A stretch of 37,082 nucleotides of DNA from Desulfobacteraceae bacterium (GTDB taxonomy: Bacteria; Desulfobacterota; DSM-4660; Desulfatiglandales; Desulfatiglandaceae): contig JAUWMR010000041.1 in NCBI GenBank assembly GCA_030613055.1, positions 1-37,082 on the forward strand. Reading direction: 5' to 3'. Each line of letters opens with the position of its first letter. Position 1 is the stretch's first letter. The notes below the pieces were generated by a model. It worked only from the letters and a program-made list of their open reading frames with translations. It had not been told where the DNA came from and made no database searches. Below, one piece after another: positions 1 through 8,920 of the stretch. A program made the position numbers and the translations under genes.

Positions 1-3000
1 ACCACAGCGGATGGGGTGGTTTATACGAAAAAGAATCCTGCACTGATGACCCGTGAGATATCAAAGTTGGCAAAGCAGTTCGGAACATATCAGTACCACA
101 TAACAAGTCTTAATCTGATAAATCCAAATAATACCCCTGACTCTTGGGAAAGAGAATCCCTCCAGGCGTTTGATACTGGAGTTAAGGAAGTAATACAAAT
201 CACGGAGTTAGAGGGCAAGAAGATTTATCGGTTTATGCGTCCTCTTTTATATGAAAAAGGATGTGTCTCTTGCCACGCCAAACAAGGATATCGACTTGGG
301 GATGTCCGGGGGGGAATAAGTGTTTCGCTACCCTACAACGGAATTGAAATAGCCATTAAGAAAAATCAATACCGAATGTTTGCCATGGCGGGCTCTATTG
401 CCATCGTAATGGCATTTATCTTCTATTTTGTTGTGTGGCAACTGATGAAAAAACTTGCCACTACCACAGACATGCTTGAAACAGAAAAATATGAGTTGCG
501 GACAGCCCAGTTAAATCTTACAAAGGAAAGAGGCACGCTTGATGATATTGTAAGCAGTATTGATGCAGACTTATTTTTAGTTGACAGGAAACTGAAAATC
601 CTTTGGATAAACAGGAGAATGAAGGAAAGAGGTCTATCTGATATGATTGGTCAGACTTCTGCTAAAATTTACGATAATCTTGACATTATACCTGAAGATT
701 GTCCTATAGCTTTGGTTTTCAAACATGAAAAAACTATGAAAAAGGATCGTTCTTTCCTTCAACCTGACGGCACTGTTCGGTGGTATTCTTTTACATGTTC
801 TCCTGTAAAAGATAATCTAAATAACATAATCCAAGTGCTTTCACTTGTCCATGACATTACGGATCGCAAGCGGATGGAAGAATCCTTAAATGAGCGTGTC
901 GAAGAACTGGCAAAGGCACGCCGGGGCATGTTGAACATGATGGAGGATCTGGATGAGGAGAAGATAAAGGCTGAAGCCGCCACTCAAGCTAAGGGCGACT
1001 TTTTAGCGAACATGAGCCACGAGATCCGCACCCCCATGAACGCTGTTATAGGCATGGCCCATCTGGCGCTTCAAACGGAGCTTACACGGAAGCAGGAGGA
1101 CTATATAAAGAAGATCCAGCTTTCTGCCAATTCCCTTTTGGGGATTATCAATGACATTCTGGATTTTTCCAAGATAGAGGCAGGAAAACTGAAGATTGAG
1201 TCCGTAAACTTCGATTTGGAAGAAGTTCTGGATAACGTCGCCGATCTGGTGGCCACTAAGGCTGAGGAAAAAGGAATTGAGATGCTGTTTTCCATTAACG
1301 ATGACGTACCGCTCTCGTTGGTGGGCGATCCTTTACGGCTCGGACAGATCCTTACCAATCTGACGAATAATGCCACTAAATTCACTGAAAAAGGAGAAAT
1401 CGTTGTTAGAGGGGAAAAGGTGGAGATATCAGAAAACCGGGTCAAGCTTAAATTCTCTGTTCGAGATACAGGGATCGGTCTCACTCAAGAGCATATATCC
1501 AAACTGTTTAAGCCTTTCACCCAGGCAGACACCTCCACCACCCGCGAATACGGCGGTACCGGGCTGGGATTGGCCATTTGCAAGCATCTTGTTGAGATGC
1601 AGGGGGGTGAAATTTCTGTGGAAAGCGAGCCGGGAAAGGGGAGCACCTTCTTTTTTACGGTGGTATATGACATGCTATCGAAAAGTGAAGGCTTTCGAAT
1701 TGAGCTTCCAATGGATCTCAGGGGGATGCGTGTGATGGTAGTGGACGATAATCAATCATCACGCGAAGTTTTTCATAAGCTTTTGGAAACTTTAACCTTT
1801 GATGTGACGTCTGTGAATTCCGGTTTTGAGGCCCTTGAGGAACTGGAAAGAGTCGCTGGCGGTAACGAGGGCAAGCCGTATGAACTTGTGCTTGTGGACT
1901 GGAAGATGCCGGTGATGGACGGTATTGAGACGACAATGCGCATCAAAGAAACTTGCCGGCTTTCCGGTGAAAAGGTCCCGGCGATTATCCTGATCACCGG
2001 CTTCGGCAGGCTGGAAGGGGTCCAAGAGGCTGAAAGGCATGTAGATGCGGTTCTTTTGAAGCCGGTGTCATTGTCGACAATGTTTAATACGATTATGGGA
2101 GTTTTTGGTAAAGATGTGGAAAAAAATGCCCGTCCTGCCGGAGAAAAGCCCAAAGACCTGGGGGCATTAGAACATATCCGGGGCGCGCGGATTCTTCTGG
2201 CTGAAGACAATGAGATCAACCAACAGGTGGCCAAGGAAATACTGGAGCAGGCGGGTCTGGTGGTTACCATTGCCAATAACGGTAAAGAAGCCGTTGAGGC
2301 AGTCAAAGAGAGTGATTTTGATGCTGTGCTGATGGACATCCAGATGCCGGTGATGGATGGCTATACTGCAACTCGTAATATTCGCGACTGGGAGGCAAGT
2401 ATTCAATCGCCAATCTTCGATCGTCAATCATCAATCCCTATTATAGCTATGACCGCCCATGCCATGGCCGGAGACCGGGAGAAGAGCCTGGAAGGCGGGA
2501 TGGACGATCACCTGACAAAACCCATAGACCCTGATCAGCTTTTCTCTACCCTGATAAAGTGGATCAAACCAGGTGTCAGGGATCAGGTGTCAGGGAAACA
2601 GGAAACGGTTTCTGATCAAAAGCTTAAGCAATATAAAGTGGACCTTCCAGATATCCTGCCGGGGATAGAGATCAAAGCTGCCCTAGACAGGGTTGGGGGT
2701 AACCGAAGCTTGTTCAGAAAGCTGCTGACAAAGTTCTGCGCCAACCACGGCAGTGCGGTTGACGAAATCGTAGAAACCCTGGAATCCGGAAACAGGAAAA
2801 CAGCGATCCGACTTGCCCATACCCTGAAGGGCGTTTCAGGAACAATCGGCGCTCGAGAACTCCATGAAGCTGCAAAAGACTTGGAAGCGGCTATAAAGGA
2901 CGAAAAAGAGGAGCTAAACGATCTGCTCGAGCGTGTATCGGGCAACCTGAAGGTAGTTGTATCCGGTATCGCCTCCCTTGATGAGAGTCAATCTGAGGAA

Positions 3001-3246
3001 CGGCCAGAGGGTGCTGCTGAGATTGTTGATATCTCAATGGTCTTTCCGCTGCTGGATGAACTCAAAACGCTTCTGGAAAAGGATGATACGGAAGCCGTGA
3101 AGTTGCTGGATCAACTCAAGGAAGCCTTAAAGGGAACAACCGTGCAAAATGAATTGGGCGCGATGGAGGAGTGTTTAGGAGAATATGACTTCGAGGGGGC
3201 GCTGGAGGTATTGGCCAAGGTTGTTGAGGAGTTAGGGGTTGGGTAA
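1..3246 (+). CDS. Hybrid sensor histidine kinase with haem-binding-type sensor domain (5' partial)
   Basis: The frame is open to the left edge, so the true start lies outside; residue numbers count from the GTG at position 16. The N-terminal part resembles the DUF3365/Tll0287-like extracytoplasmic sensor domain and contains a CxxCH haem-c motif (residues 83-87). A membrane segment follows (about 120-142), then a PAS domain (about 175-290), a HisKA/HATPase core with NMSHEIRTP (phospho-His 335), two receiver domains (Asp 628 in LVDWKMP, Asp 774 in LMDIQMP) and a C-terminal HPt domain (AHTLKG, His 935). This is a BarA-type multistep phosphorelay protein. The likely role, by inference, is sensing a redox signal or small ligand through periplasmic haem and relaying phosphate to a partner such as the HD-GYP regulator 107 bp downstream. 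The linker after the first receiver, the REC2-HPt linker and the C terminus contain 7-bp-period repeats, and the stop codon lies inside the last one. Confidence 0.93.
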   Translation, partial: TTADGVVYTKKNPALMTREISKLAKQFGTYQYHITSLNLINPNNTPDSWERESLQAFDTGVKEVIQITELEGKKIYRFMRPLLYEKGCVSCHAKQGYRLGDVRGGISVSLPYNGIEIAIKKNQYRMFAMAGSIAIVMAFIFYFVVWQLMKKLATTTDMLETEKYELRTAQLNLTKERGTLDDIVSSIDADLFLVDRKLKILWINRRMKERGLSDMIGQTSAKIYDNLDIIPEDCPIALVFKHEKTMKKDRSFLQPDGTVRWYSFTCSPVKDNLNNIIQVLSLVHDITDRKRMEESLNERVEELAKARRGMLNMMEDLDEEKIKAEAATQAKGDFLANMSHEIRTPMNAVIGMAHLALQTELTRKQEDYIKKIQLSANSLLGIINDILDFSKIEAGKLKIESVNFDLEEVLDNVADLVATKAEEKGIEMLFSINDDVPLSLVGDPLRLGQILTNLTNNATKFTEKGEIVVRGEKVEISENRVKLKFSVRDTGIGLTQEHISKLFKPFTQADTSTTREYGGTGLGLAICKHLVEMQGGEISVESEPGKGSTFFFTVVYDMLSKSEGFRIELPMDLRGMRVMVVDDNQSSREVFHKLLETLTFDVTSVNSGFEALEELERVAGGNEGKPYELVLVDWKMPVMDGIETTMRIKETCRLSGEKVPAIILITGFGRLEGVQEAERHVDAVLLKPVSLSTMFNTIMGVFGKDVEKNARPAGEKPKDLGALEHIRGARILLAEDNEINQQVAKEILEQAGLVVTIANNGKEAVEAVKESDFDAVLMDIQMPVMDGYTATRNIRDWEASIQSPIFDRQSSIPIIAMTAHAMAGDREKSLEGGMDDHLTKPIDPDQLFSTLIKWIKPGVRDQVSGKQETVSDQKLKQYKVDLPDILPGIEIKAALDRVGGNRSLFRKLLTKFCANHGSAVDEIVETLESGNRKTAIRLAHTLKGVSGTIGARELHEAAKDLEAAIKDEKEELNDLLERVSGNLKVVVSGIASLDESQSEERPEGAAEIVDISMVFPLLDELKTLLEKDDTEAVKLLDQLKEALKGTTVQNELGAMEECLGEYDFEGALEVLAKVVEELGVG
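2404..2436 (+). repeat. Heptamer repeat inside second receiver domain
   Basis: Five units of the form CAATCnn start at 2404, 2411, 2418 (degenerate, CGATC), 2425 and 2432, an exact 7-bp spacing. In frame they encode a polar loop between RDWEA and the conserved receiver segment IIAMTAHAM. Most receiver domains have only a few residues there, so this looks like an in-frame insertion. Confidence 0.75.
2570..2597 (+). repeat. Heptamer repeat in REC2-HPt linker
   Basis: Four consecutive 7-mers, CAGGTGT, CAGGGAT, CAGGTGT and CAGGGAA, fill 2570-2597 and also form two copies of a 14-mer. They are translated in frame as part of the linker between the second receiver and HPt domains. Confidence 0.75.
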
Positions 3247-3303
3247 TGGGTATTGGGAACTGGGTATTTGGTATCAGGTACTGGAGTGTTGGAGTGTTGG
3301 AGT
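3232..3303 (+). repeat. Heptamer then octamer repeat across the kinase stop codon
   Basis: Eight 7-bp units run from 3232 to 3287: TTAGGGG, TTGGGTA, ATGGGTA, TTGGGAA, CTGGGTA, TTTGGTA, TCAGGTA, CTGGAGT. A period-8 tract overlaps them (GGAGTGTT at 3283 and 3291, partial unit to 3303). The TAA stop of the hybrid kinase (3244-3246) falls inside the array, so the last residues of the protein are repeat-encoded. Confidence 0.75.
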
Positions 3304-3353
3304 AACAAGTTTTTCAACCTGAGTTCTTTTCTTGCGATTGCAAGGGAAAGGGG

Positions 3354-4463
3354 ATGAGAATGGATGGCAGGCTACCCAAACAGACGCTTCTTGTCGTTGA
3401 TGATACACCTGTAAACATCGATGTGCTCGACGGGATCTTAGGTAAAGACTACAAAATCAAAGTAGCCCTCAATGGTGAAAAAGCGCTCAAGATCGCCGGG
3501 TCTGAGAACCCACCAGATCTGATTCTTCTGGACATCATGATGCCCGGCATGGACGGTTACGAGGTGTGCAGGCGACTAAAAGAAAATGATGCTACAAAGA
3601 AGATTCCCGTGATTTTTGTGACGGCCAAGGACGAAGTTGAAGACGAAACAAAAGGATTTAAACTTGGGGCGGCTGACTATATTACCAAACCGGTCAGCCC
3701 GCCAATCGTTCGCGAACGGGTAAAGACTCATCTTGCGCTCTATGACCAGAACCGGGTGCTTGAAGGAAAGGTCCGGGAACGAACCGCCCAGCTCAGGAAG
3801 GCCTTTGAAACGATCAAGAATGCCTCTTTGGATACCATCCTTAGGCTCTCGAGAGCAGCTGAGTACAAGGATGAGGACACCGGTGCCCATATTCTTCGCA
3901 TGAGCAATTACTCGGTTGCTGTGGCCCGGAAAATGGGCCTGGGTGAGAAGACCGTGGAGGCAATCCTATATGCCGCCCCCATGCACGATATCGGCAAGAT
4001 CGGCACTCCGGATCGCATATTGCTGAAACCCGGAAAACTGGACCCGGATGAATGGGAGATCATGAAGAAACATGCTACCAACGGAGGACGGATCCTGGTG
4101 GGTTCTGACGCTGGTTTTATCAAACTAGGTGAGGTGATAGCTCTCACACATCACGAAAAATGGGACGGCAGCGGCTATCCCAAAGGGCTTAAGGGCACAC
4201 AAATCCCTCTGATAGGACGAATTGTGGCTATCGGCGATGTGTTTGACGCTCTGACGTCTAAACGGCCTTACAAAGAACCTTTCTCCCTTAAAAAGTCATA
4301 TAACATCATCAGAGAAGGTCGTGGAAGCCATTTTGATCCGGATGTAGTGGATGCCTTTTTTGAAGCGGAGGATGAGATACTGAAGATTAAGGAGAGATAC
4401 AAGGATGAAGGAGAGAGCCTCCTGCTTCAGATGGCCGGTATAGATAGGGGCCTAAATATGTAA
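3354..4463 (+). CDS. Response regulator with HD-GYP domain (c-di-GMP phosphodiesterase, RpfG-like)
   Basis: The 369-residue protein has an N-terminal receiver domain (acidic pair VVDD near residue 16, phospho-acceptor Asp 60 in LLLDIMMPGMDG, Lys in ITKP) and a C-terminal HD-GYP domain. The HD-GYP motifs are intact: MHDIGKIG with H211-D212, and HHEKWDGSGYP ending in GYP at 274-276. Proteins of this architecture hydrolyse cyclic di-GMP when phosphorylated. The ATG is preceded by AAGGG about eight bases upstream. It lies 107 bp after the hybrid kinase on the same strand, so the kinase is the probable phosphodonor (inference). A decayed paralogous receiver follows 78 bp downstream. Confidence 0.94.
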   Translation: MRMDGRLPKQTLLVVDDTPVNIDVLDGILGKDYKIKVALNGEKALKIAGSENPPDLILLDIMMPGMDGYEVCRRLKENDATKKIPVIFVTAKDEVEDETKGFKLGAADYITKPVSPPIVRERVKTHLALYDQNRVLEGKVRERTAQLRKAFETIKNASLDTILRLSRAAEYKDEDTGAHILRMSNYSVAVARKMGLGEKTVEAILYAAPMHDIGKIGTPDRILLKPGKLDPDEWEIMKKHATNGGRILVGSDAGFIKLGEVIALTHHEKWDGSGYPKGLKGTQIPLIGRIVAIGDVFDALTSKRPYKEPFSLKKSYNIIREGRGSHFDPDVVDAFFEAEDEILKIKERYKDEGESLLLQMAGIDRGLNM

Positions 4464-4541
4464 GTTGAACCTAAAGTGTTTTCCGATACAGCAATCGTCA
4501 AACACTCGCCATCATCGATGGGAGAGATAATTAGGATAAGT

Positions 4542-4829
4542 ATGAAACATATATCTGAAAGAGTATTGGTCGTAGATGATACGCCAATGAATATCGACCT
4601 TTTGGAAGGCATACTCACTCCGGTAGGATATACCGTGGATTCTGCTGAAAGCGGTGAAGAAGCCCTTGATAAAGTCTCCGATGATACTCCGGACCTGATC
4701 CTGCTGGATGCCATGATGCCTAAAATGAACGGCTATGCAGGAAATGGAGGACGAAACCAAATGATTCCAGGTGGGGGCAGAGGGGGTATTTACATAATAA
4801 ATCCTCTGAGCTTCTTCAGATTTATCTGA
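4542..4829 (+). pseudogene. Decayed response-regulator receiver domain (internal deletion and frameshifts)
   Basis: The ATG at 4542 has AGGA just upstream and opens a receiver domain (VLVVDDTPMNID, then LLLDAMMPKMNGY) closely similar to that of the preceding HD-GYP regulator. After MNGY the frame no longer matches. Reading one frame over at about 4741-4790 gives EMEDETK, a stop, then FQVGAEGVFT, which matches EVEDETKGFKLGAADYIT of the neighbour. Back in the first frame INPLS resembles TKPVS. About 25 codons between the phospho-acceptor loop and this point are missing. The gene has therefore lost part of its receiver and everything after it. It is probably a dead tandem relative of the upstream regulator. 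Confidence 0.8.
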
Positions 4830-4945
4830 TCCCAGTCATTCTCACCTTTTCCTTCGCGGTTTCCAGCAGAAGCCGTGTGGGTTTTGAAGAACTCGATTTT
4901 TGCGGGAGGGAGCACAGGAGTGAATGAAGTGATCGAATAATTTTA

Positions 4946-5356
4946 TCAAGCTTCCTCAAGCCAATTTTCTACGACCAGGTTATTTATTCTTGAAAAATAG
5001 CGAGTATTGGCCGTTACCATGACGCATTTGTTCGTAATTGCAGATGACGCGATCAGGACATCTTCAATGCCAATGCTCTGACCGGTTTTACGCATATCTG
5101 CCAGAATATCTCCTGCTACCAGTGCTTCTTTTTTTCCAAGGGAAATAACATTGACCCTTGAAATTATCTCCTTACTTATTTTTAACCAAAACACTTCAAA
5201 ATCCTCTCGGACCATACTTCCAAAGCGTAATTCCATGACACAGATACATGAAGTGAGCAGGGCGTGAGACGGCTTTGACTGTAATTGAGATAGCAGATGT
5301 GGATTTGGACGTTTTTTAATCAGTTCACTCAGAATGTTCGTATCCAGAAGGTACAT
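4946..5356 (-). CDS. PIN-domain ribonuclease toxin (VapC-like)
   Basis: The 136-residue protein has the standard PIN-domain acidic residues: D5 in MYLLDTNILSEL, E42 in CVMELRFG, D99 in IGIEDVLIASSA and N117 in TANTRYF. VapC toxins are Mg-dependent RNases that cleave tRNA or rRNA and are held inactive by the cognate antitoxin. The start ATG shares one base with the stop of the upstream antitoxin (TAATG), so the pair is translationally coupled. The length is usual for the family. No catalytic residue is missing, so the toxin should be active if expressed. The specific RNA target cannot be told from sequence. Confidence 0.93.
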   Translation of the reverse strand: MYLLDTNILSELIKKRPNPHLLSQLQSKPSHALLTSCICVMELRFGSMVREDFEVFWLKISKEIISRVNVISLGKKEALVAGDILADMRKTGQSIGIEDVLIASSAITNKCVMVTANTRYFSRINNLVVENWLEEA

Positions 5357-5631
5357 TACTCGGCGGGTTCTCCTCCCATAATTCTTGGTACATGCATCGA
5401 CCGGTCTTGAACGATACGATCTATGGCATCAAAAAAAGGATCGTCATCCTCAAGCCATCCATGTGCATTATTCAGATGCAGAGCGACTTCATCTGCAGGG
5501 ACTAAACGGGCCATCGGCTTACCTCTTTTTGTGATGAGTATATGCTTCTTACCATAAGCCACTTGGCCCAAAAGTTCGGAAAAGTGCTTTTTGGCCTCTG
5601 CGACATTTACGGTCTCTTTATCCACTGTCAT
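5356..5631 (-). CDS. Phd/YefM-type antitoxin
   Basis: The 91-residue protein begins with the Phd/YefM signature: NVAEAKKHFSELLGQV, then ILITKRGKPMARLVP. This N-terminal domain dimerises and binds the operator, and the C-terminal tail (about residues 55-91, rich in Asp) would wrap the toxin. The gene precedes and overlaps the PIN toxin by one base, the normal antitoxin-first order. The ATG is preceded by AAAGGAGA. A 13-bp palindrome and promoter-like hexamers lie 20-55 bp upstream, consistent with autoregulation by the toxin-antitoxin complex. Confidence 0.92.
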   Translation of the reverse strand: MTVDKETVNVAEAKKHFSELLGQVAYGKKHILITKRGKPMARLVPADEVALHLNNAHGWLEDDDPFFDAIDRIVQDRSMHVPRIMGGEPAE

Positions 5632-5651
5632 TCTCCTTTACCAGGAATTAT

Positions 5652-5684
5652 GGTCATGATGACCCAAAAAACAAAAAATGTCAA
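5652..5684 (-). promoter_or_regulatory. Candidate promoter and operator of the Phd/VapC operon
   Basis: On the minus strand TTGACA (5684-5679) is followed after 17 bases by CATCAT (5661-5656, four of six bases match TATAAT). The -10 lies within a perfect inverted repeat, GGTCAT-C-ATGACC (5664-5652). An operator over the -10 region upstream of phd is the expected position for autorepression. Confidence 0.6.
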
Positions 5685-5831
5685 ACGGAAACGGAGTCAT
5701 CATTGGTCTTGATATCGCACACTGATGTGTGTACGATTGTGTCATGAAACGGTGCCAAAACATCTCCCTCCATCTTATTTGTATGTTCAAAGAAAATGGC
5801 CTATGTCCATGAAGGCCATGGAGTGCAGGGT

Positions 5832-6881
5832 ATGGAAATTACACGCAGGGATTTCATCAAAAAATCTCTCATCCTGTCCTGCCTGCCGATCTTCTCTCCT
5901 GTTACCTTGCATGCAAAGGAAAAAGAGAGAGGGCCGTGGCAGCCTGCCTATCATAGATTGGGAAAGGGTAAGCTTGATCTCAAGGTGGAGGAAGCCTACG
6001 CCCTGTTTGAGAATTGCAGGCTCTGTCCCCGCCAGTGTGGTGTAAACCGGTTAAAGGGCGAAAAAGGCTTCTGTCGGGCCCCGGCAAGACCCGTGATCTT
6101 CAGTGCGCATCCCCATTTTGGTGAGGAGCTATCCCTTGTGGGAAAAAATGGCTCCGGCACGATCTTTTTCTCAAATTGCAACCTCCGCTGTGTCTTCTGC
6201 CAGAACTGGCCTATCTCCCACAAGGGAAAAGGGAAAGAACTTCAGGACGGGGACCTGGCAAATATGATGATCCGGCTCCAAAAAACCGGCTGCCATAATA
6301 TCAATGTGGTCACGCCCACGCACGTCATGCCCAATATCCTCAACGCCATTCGGATCGCCATGAAAAAAGGGCTTCACGTTCCATTGGTTTATAATACCAG
6401 TGGTTACGAGCGGGTAGAGATATTAAAAATCTTAGACGGCATTGTGGACATCTATCTTCCGGATATGAAATATACAGATGCTTACCGTGCAGAAAAATAT
6501 TCTGCCGGGGCCTCAGACTATCCCGAGATTGCGAAAAAAGCGATCATCGAAATGAACCGGCAGGTCGGGGAACACACGGTCGATAATCAAGGAATTGCCA
6601 TGCGCGGTCTAATGATCCGCCACCTGGTAATGCCTAACCGGGTTGCAGGGACCGAAGAATTTACAAGATGGGTGGCTGAGCACCTTTCCAGATCCACCTA
6701 TGTGAATATCATGCCGCAATATCGCGTGGAATACATGGCCTTTGATTATCCTGAAATTGCCCGCGGGATCACCATGCAGGAATTCTTGGAAGCAATGGCC
6801 TGGGCTGAAAAATACGGGCTGAACAACCTTGACCCCCGGTCAGTAGCCGTCAGAAAGTTTTACCGCAAACACCTACGATAA
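5832..6881 (+). CDS. Radical SAM protein, PflX/pyruvate-formate-lyase-activase-like, with Tat-type signal
   Basis: The 349-residue protein carries the radical SAM cluster motif CNLRCVFC (C116, C120, C123) and an N-terminal CRLCPRQC motif with a later GFCR, typical of the COG1313/PflX group of activase homologues. It starts with a twin-arginine-like signal (RRDFIKK at residues 5-11, a hydrophobic stretch, then a TLHA-type cleavage site). The ATG at 5832 is chosen because GGAG lies about eight bases upstream and the RR motif is then close to the N terminus; an in-frame ATG at 5796 is possible. The family makes a 5'-deoxyadenosyl radical; its substrate is unknown. It ends 10 bp from the convergent AmrS-like gene. 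Confidence 0.88.
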   Translation: MEITRRDFIKKSLILSCLPIFSPVTLHAKEKERGPWQPAYHRLGKGKLDLKVEEAYALFENCRLCPRQCGVNRLKGEKGFCRAPARPVIFSAHPHFGEELSLVGKNGSGTIFFSNCNLRCVFCQNWPISHKGKGKELQDGDLANMMIRLQKTGCHNINVVTPTHVMPNILNAIRIAMKKGLHVPLVYNTSGYERVEILKILDGIVDIYLPDMKYTDAYRAEKYSAGASDYPEIAKKAIIEMNRQVGEHTVDNQGIAMRGLMIRHLVMPNRVAGTEEFTRWVAEHLSRSTYVNIMPQYRVEYMAFDYPEIARGITMQEFLEAMAWAEKYGLNNLDPRSVAVRKFYRKHLR

Positions 6882-6891
6882 TCTTTTGCAC

Positions 6892-8097
6892 TCAGGACCA
6901 AATGCCGGGTATCTGTTCTCCACAATACGCGCATTTGCCTTCCTTCAGATGCATCTCTCGAATCATGTACCCCGTCCGGCGGATTACTGTTTTTTTACAT
7001 TCAGCACAATAGGTATTCCATGCCTCGTGCCCCGGAACCTTACCAATATAGACATATTTAAGCCCTGAAGACAAAGCCGCGGCCCTGGCCTTCTCAAGAG
7101 TTGAAACCGGTGTTGACGGGAGATGCTGGAGCTTATGCAGTGGATAGAACCGGGAAAAATGCACAGGGGTATCCGGGCCCAGTTCACTCTTCACCCAGCA
7201 GCACATTTCCCGTACAAGCGATATGTCATCATTCTTTGTGGGGATTACAAGGTTCGTGATTTCCAAGTGGATTCTCTCCTGCTTAAGTATCTTTAATGTC
7301 TCAAGCACAGGAGACAGCCTGCCGCTTGACAGTTCACTATAAAAGTCTTCTGTAAAACCCTTGAGATCGATTTGAGCCGCATCAAGCACGTTGCACAGAT
7401 CTCGGAGCGGCCCGGGATTTATAAAGCCGTTTGAATGGATGATGTTTAATAAGCCAGCCCTTTTTGCACAACGGGCGATATCCGACATGTATTCATAAAA
7501 GATTGTAGGTTCCGCATAGGTATAGGCAATAGAACGGGCATTCATCTCTTTTGCCTTCTTCACCACAATCTCCGGCGGGATGTCATAGCTGTATACATCT
7601 TCCGGAAACGCCTGGGATATCTCCCAGTTCTCACAGAACTTACACCTAAGATTGCATCCAGCCGTTGATAGCGTCAAAGAAGTGCTGCCAGGAAGGACAT
7701 GAAAAAAGGATTCCTTCTCAATCGGGTCTAAATAAAAGGCGCACGGGTTCCCGTAGACCAGGCTGTATAACTTTCCACCCCGATTCACACGCACCCTGCA
7801 AAAACCCCTTTCCCCTTCTGAAACCAGGCACCGCCTGGGACACAGTTCGCACCGGATTTTTCCCCCACCTAATGCAGTATAATAAGGTGAGAGCTTAGTC
7901 CTGATGAAACCTTTTTTGGCCGTCTGTGCCCTCGCGGTTTCCGGAAAACCAAAAAAATGGGGAGTAAAAAGACAACAGAGCCCCGCCCCGCAAAACGTCA
8001 GGAATTCACGTTTTGTCAGGTAACGTTCATGAATGTGCTCATGATTCCAATTGCTTTTCACGTAGAATGACGCGGGATGGTTTGGTCTCAACAACAT
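6892..8097 (-). CDS. amrS: AmmeMemoRadiSam-system radical SAM enzyme (AmrS-like)
   Basis: The 401-residue protein matches the AmrS/COG1180 family. It has CELCPRRC (83-90) and GFCR, the cluster motif CNLRCKFC (C148, C152, C155), family segments AYTYAEPTIFYEY and HFSRFYPLHKL, and a C-terminal CAEC...CAYCGE zinc-ribbon-like end. It is longer than usual because of an N-terminal extension with a twin-arginine-like KREF (29-32) and a hydrophobic stretch to about residue 58. The start is uncertain (ATG at 8097, no clear ribosome site). The partners that name the system, Memo and AMMECR1, are not in the window. It is convergent with the other radical SAM gene (10-bp gap). The reaction is not established. 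Confidence 0.88.
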   Translation of the reverse strand: MLLRPNHPASFYVKSNWNHEHIHERYLTKREFLTFCGAGLCCLFTPHFFGFPETARAQTAKKGFIRTKLSPYYTALGGGKIRCELCPRRCLVSEGERGFCRVRVNRGGKLYSLVYGNPCAFYLDPIEKESFFHVLPGSTSLTLSTAGCNLRCKFCENWEISQAFPEDVYSYDIPPEIVVKKAKEMNARSIAYTYAEPTIFYEYMSDIARCAKRAGLLNIIHSNGFINPGPLRDLCNVLDAAQIDLKGFTEDFYSELSSGRLSPVLETLKILKQERIHLEITNLVIPTKNDDISLVREMCCWVKSELGPDTPVHFSRFYPLHKLQHLPSTPVSTLEKARAAALSSGLKYVYIGKVPGHEAWNTYCAECKKTVIRRTGYMIREMHLKEGKCAYCGEQIPGIWS

Positions 8098-8155
8098 AAC
8101 AGATAAATATTACTGTCCGGCAAGAAAAAAATTAACGCAGTGATATACTTATTGT

Positions 8156-8635
8156 CTAAAGCCGTATAATTTCTCCTTCGATACCCTGGTCAATAGTCAA
8201 AATACCAATAGTTTTCCGCCACAGGGAAAAAGGTCCCCCTTTAAACGCCCCGGGGTTGAAAAAAAGGACACCGTTTCTACGGTGGTTGACCGGCCAGTGG
8301 CTGTGGCCAAAGACAAGGCAGTGAATACCTTCAAATAGAGACAACGCCCTTGTCTCAAGACCAAAGGGAAATCCCCATCCGTGGGTCAGGCCGATTCTGA
8401 ACCCCTTAACCTCAATCAACTCTTTAGTTGGGAAACGTTCTTCAATCTCAGGCCGGTCATTGTTACCGGACACAGCAAGGATTTTCTTGCCTCCGAAGGC
8501 ATTAAGCACTTTAAGTGCGTGAATATCCCCGGCATGGAGAATCAAATCCGCATCCTTGAAGTATCTGTCTACTACCGATTCAAGGAACGGGCTGGGGATA
8601 TCAAGATGCGTATCGGAAATTACACCTATTTTCAT
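8156..8635 (-). CDS. YfcE/MJ0936-family metallophosphodiesterase
   Basis: The 159-residue protein has the calcineurin-like phosphoesterase motifs in order: GVISDTHLD (residues 4-12), HAGDIH, SGNND, THGWG and GHSHWP. These provide the dinuclear metal ligands. Length and motif spacing match the YfcE/MJ0936 group, which hydrolyses phosphodiester bonds in vitro; physiological substrates are poorly known. It lies between the AmrS-like gene (58-bp gap) and the flavoenzyme, all on the minus strand. Its start region contains no strong ribosome-binding site. Nothing ties its substrate to the neighbouring genes. Confidence 0.9.
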   Translation of the reverse strand: MKIGVISDTHLDIPSPFLESVVDRYFKDADLILHAGDIHALKVLNAFGGKKILAVSGNNDRPEIEERFPTKELIEVKGFRIGLTHGWGFPFGLETRALSLFEGIHCLVFGHSHWPVNHRRNGVLFFNPGAFKGGPFSLWRKTIGILTIDQGIEGEIIRL

Positions 8636-8666
8636 GGCAAATCAGTAATGCGGGTTTTGTCCTTTA

Positions 8667-8912
8667 TTTGACAGGATAACAGGATTTACTTGATTTTAAG
8701 TTATCTTGTTCATCTCTCCTTTGAAACATCTAAGTTGTCTATTTTTTTATATAGAAAAAGTCACTCTAAGACACACTGGAAACCGCTGGCTCTCATATTC
8801 GCTCGACGCCAGTCATAATCACTTCACCTTCTTCTGTTGGTCATGTCTGAGTTAAAAGCCTTATATTGATTTACAGGACAAGCATCATGTCTATCCTGTT
8901 GATCGTGTCAAA
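8667..8912. repeat. Interspersed element with long-range inverted arms
   Basis: The left arm TTTGACAGGATAACAGGAT (8667-8685) is the inverse of the right arm ATCCTGTTGATCGTGTCAAA (8893-8912) apart from one inserted base and one mismatch. Just inside the right arm, ACAGGACAAGCAT and ATGTCTATCCTGT (8876-8902) form a second, imperfect hairpin. No ORF lies between the arms. The composition resembles ACAGGAT-rich intergenic repeats I recall from many environmental bacterial genomes. It occupies the 287-bp gap between the flavoenzyme stop and the phosphodiesterase start. Confidence 0.55.
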
Positions 8913-8920
8913 TACTTATA

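Noticed and set aside
1773-2339. 188-codon antisense ORF inside the hybrid kinase gene
   Set aside because: It mirrors the two well-conserved receiver domains on the other strand and has low-complexity Ser-rich composition.
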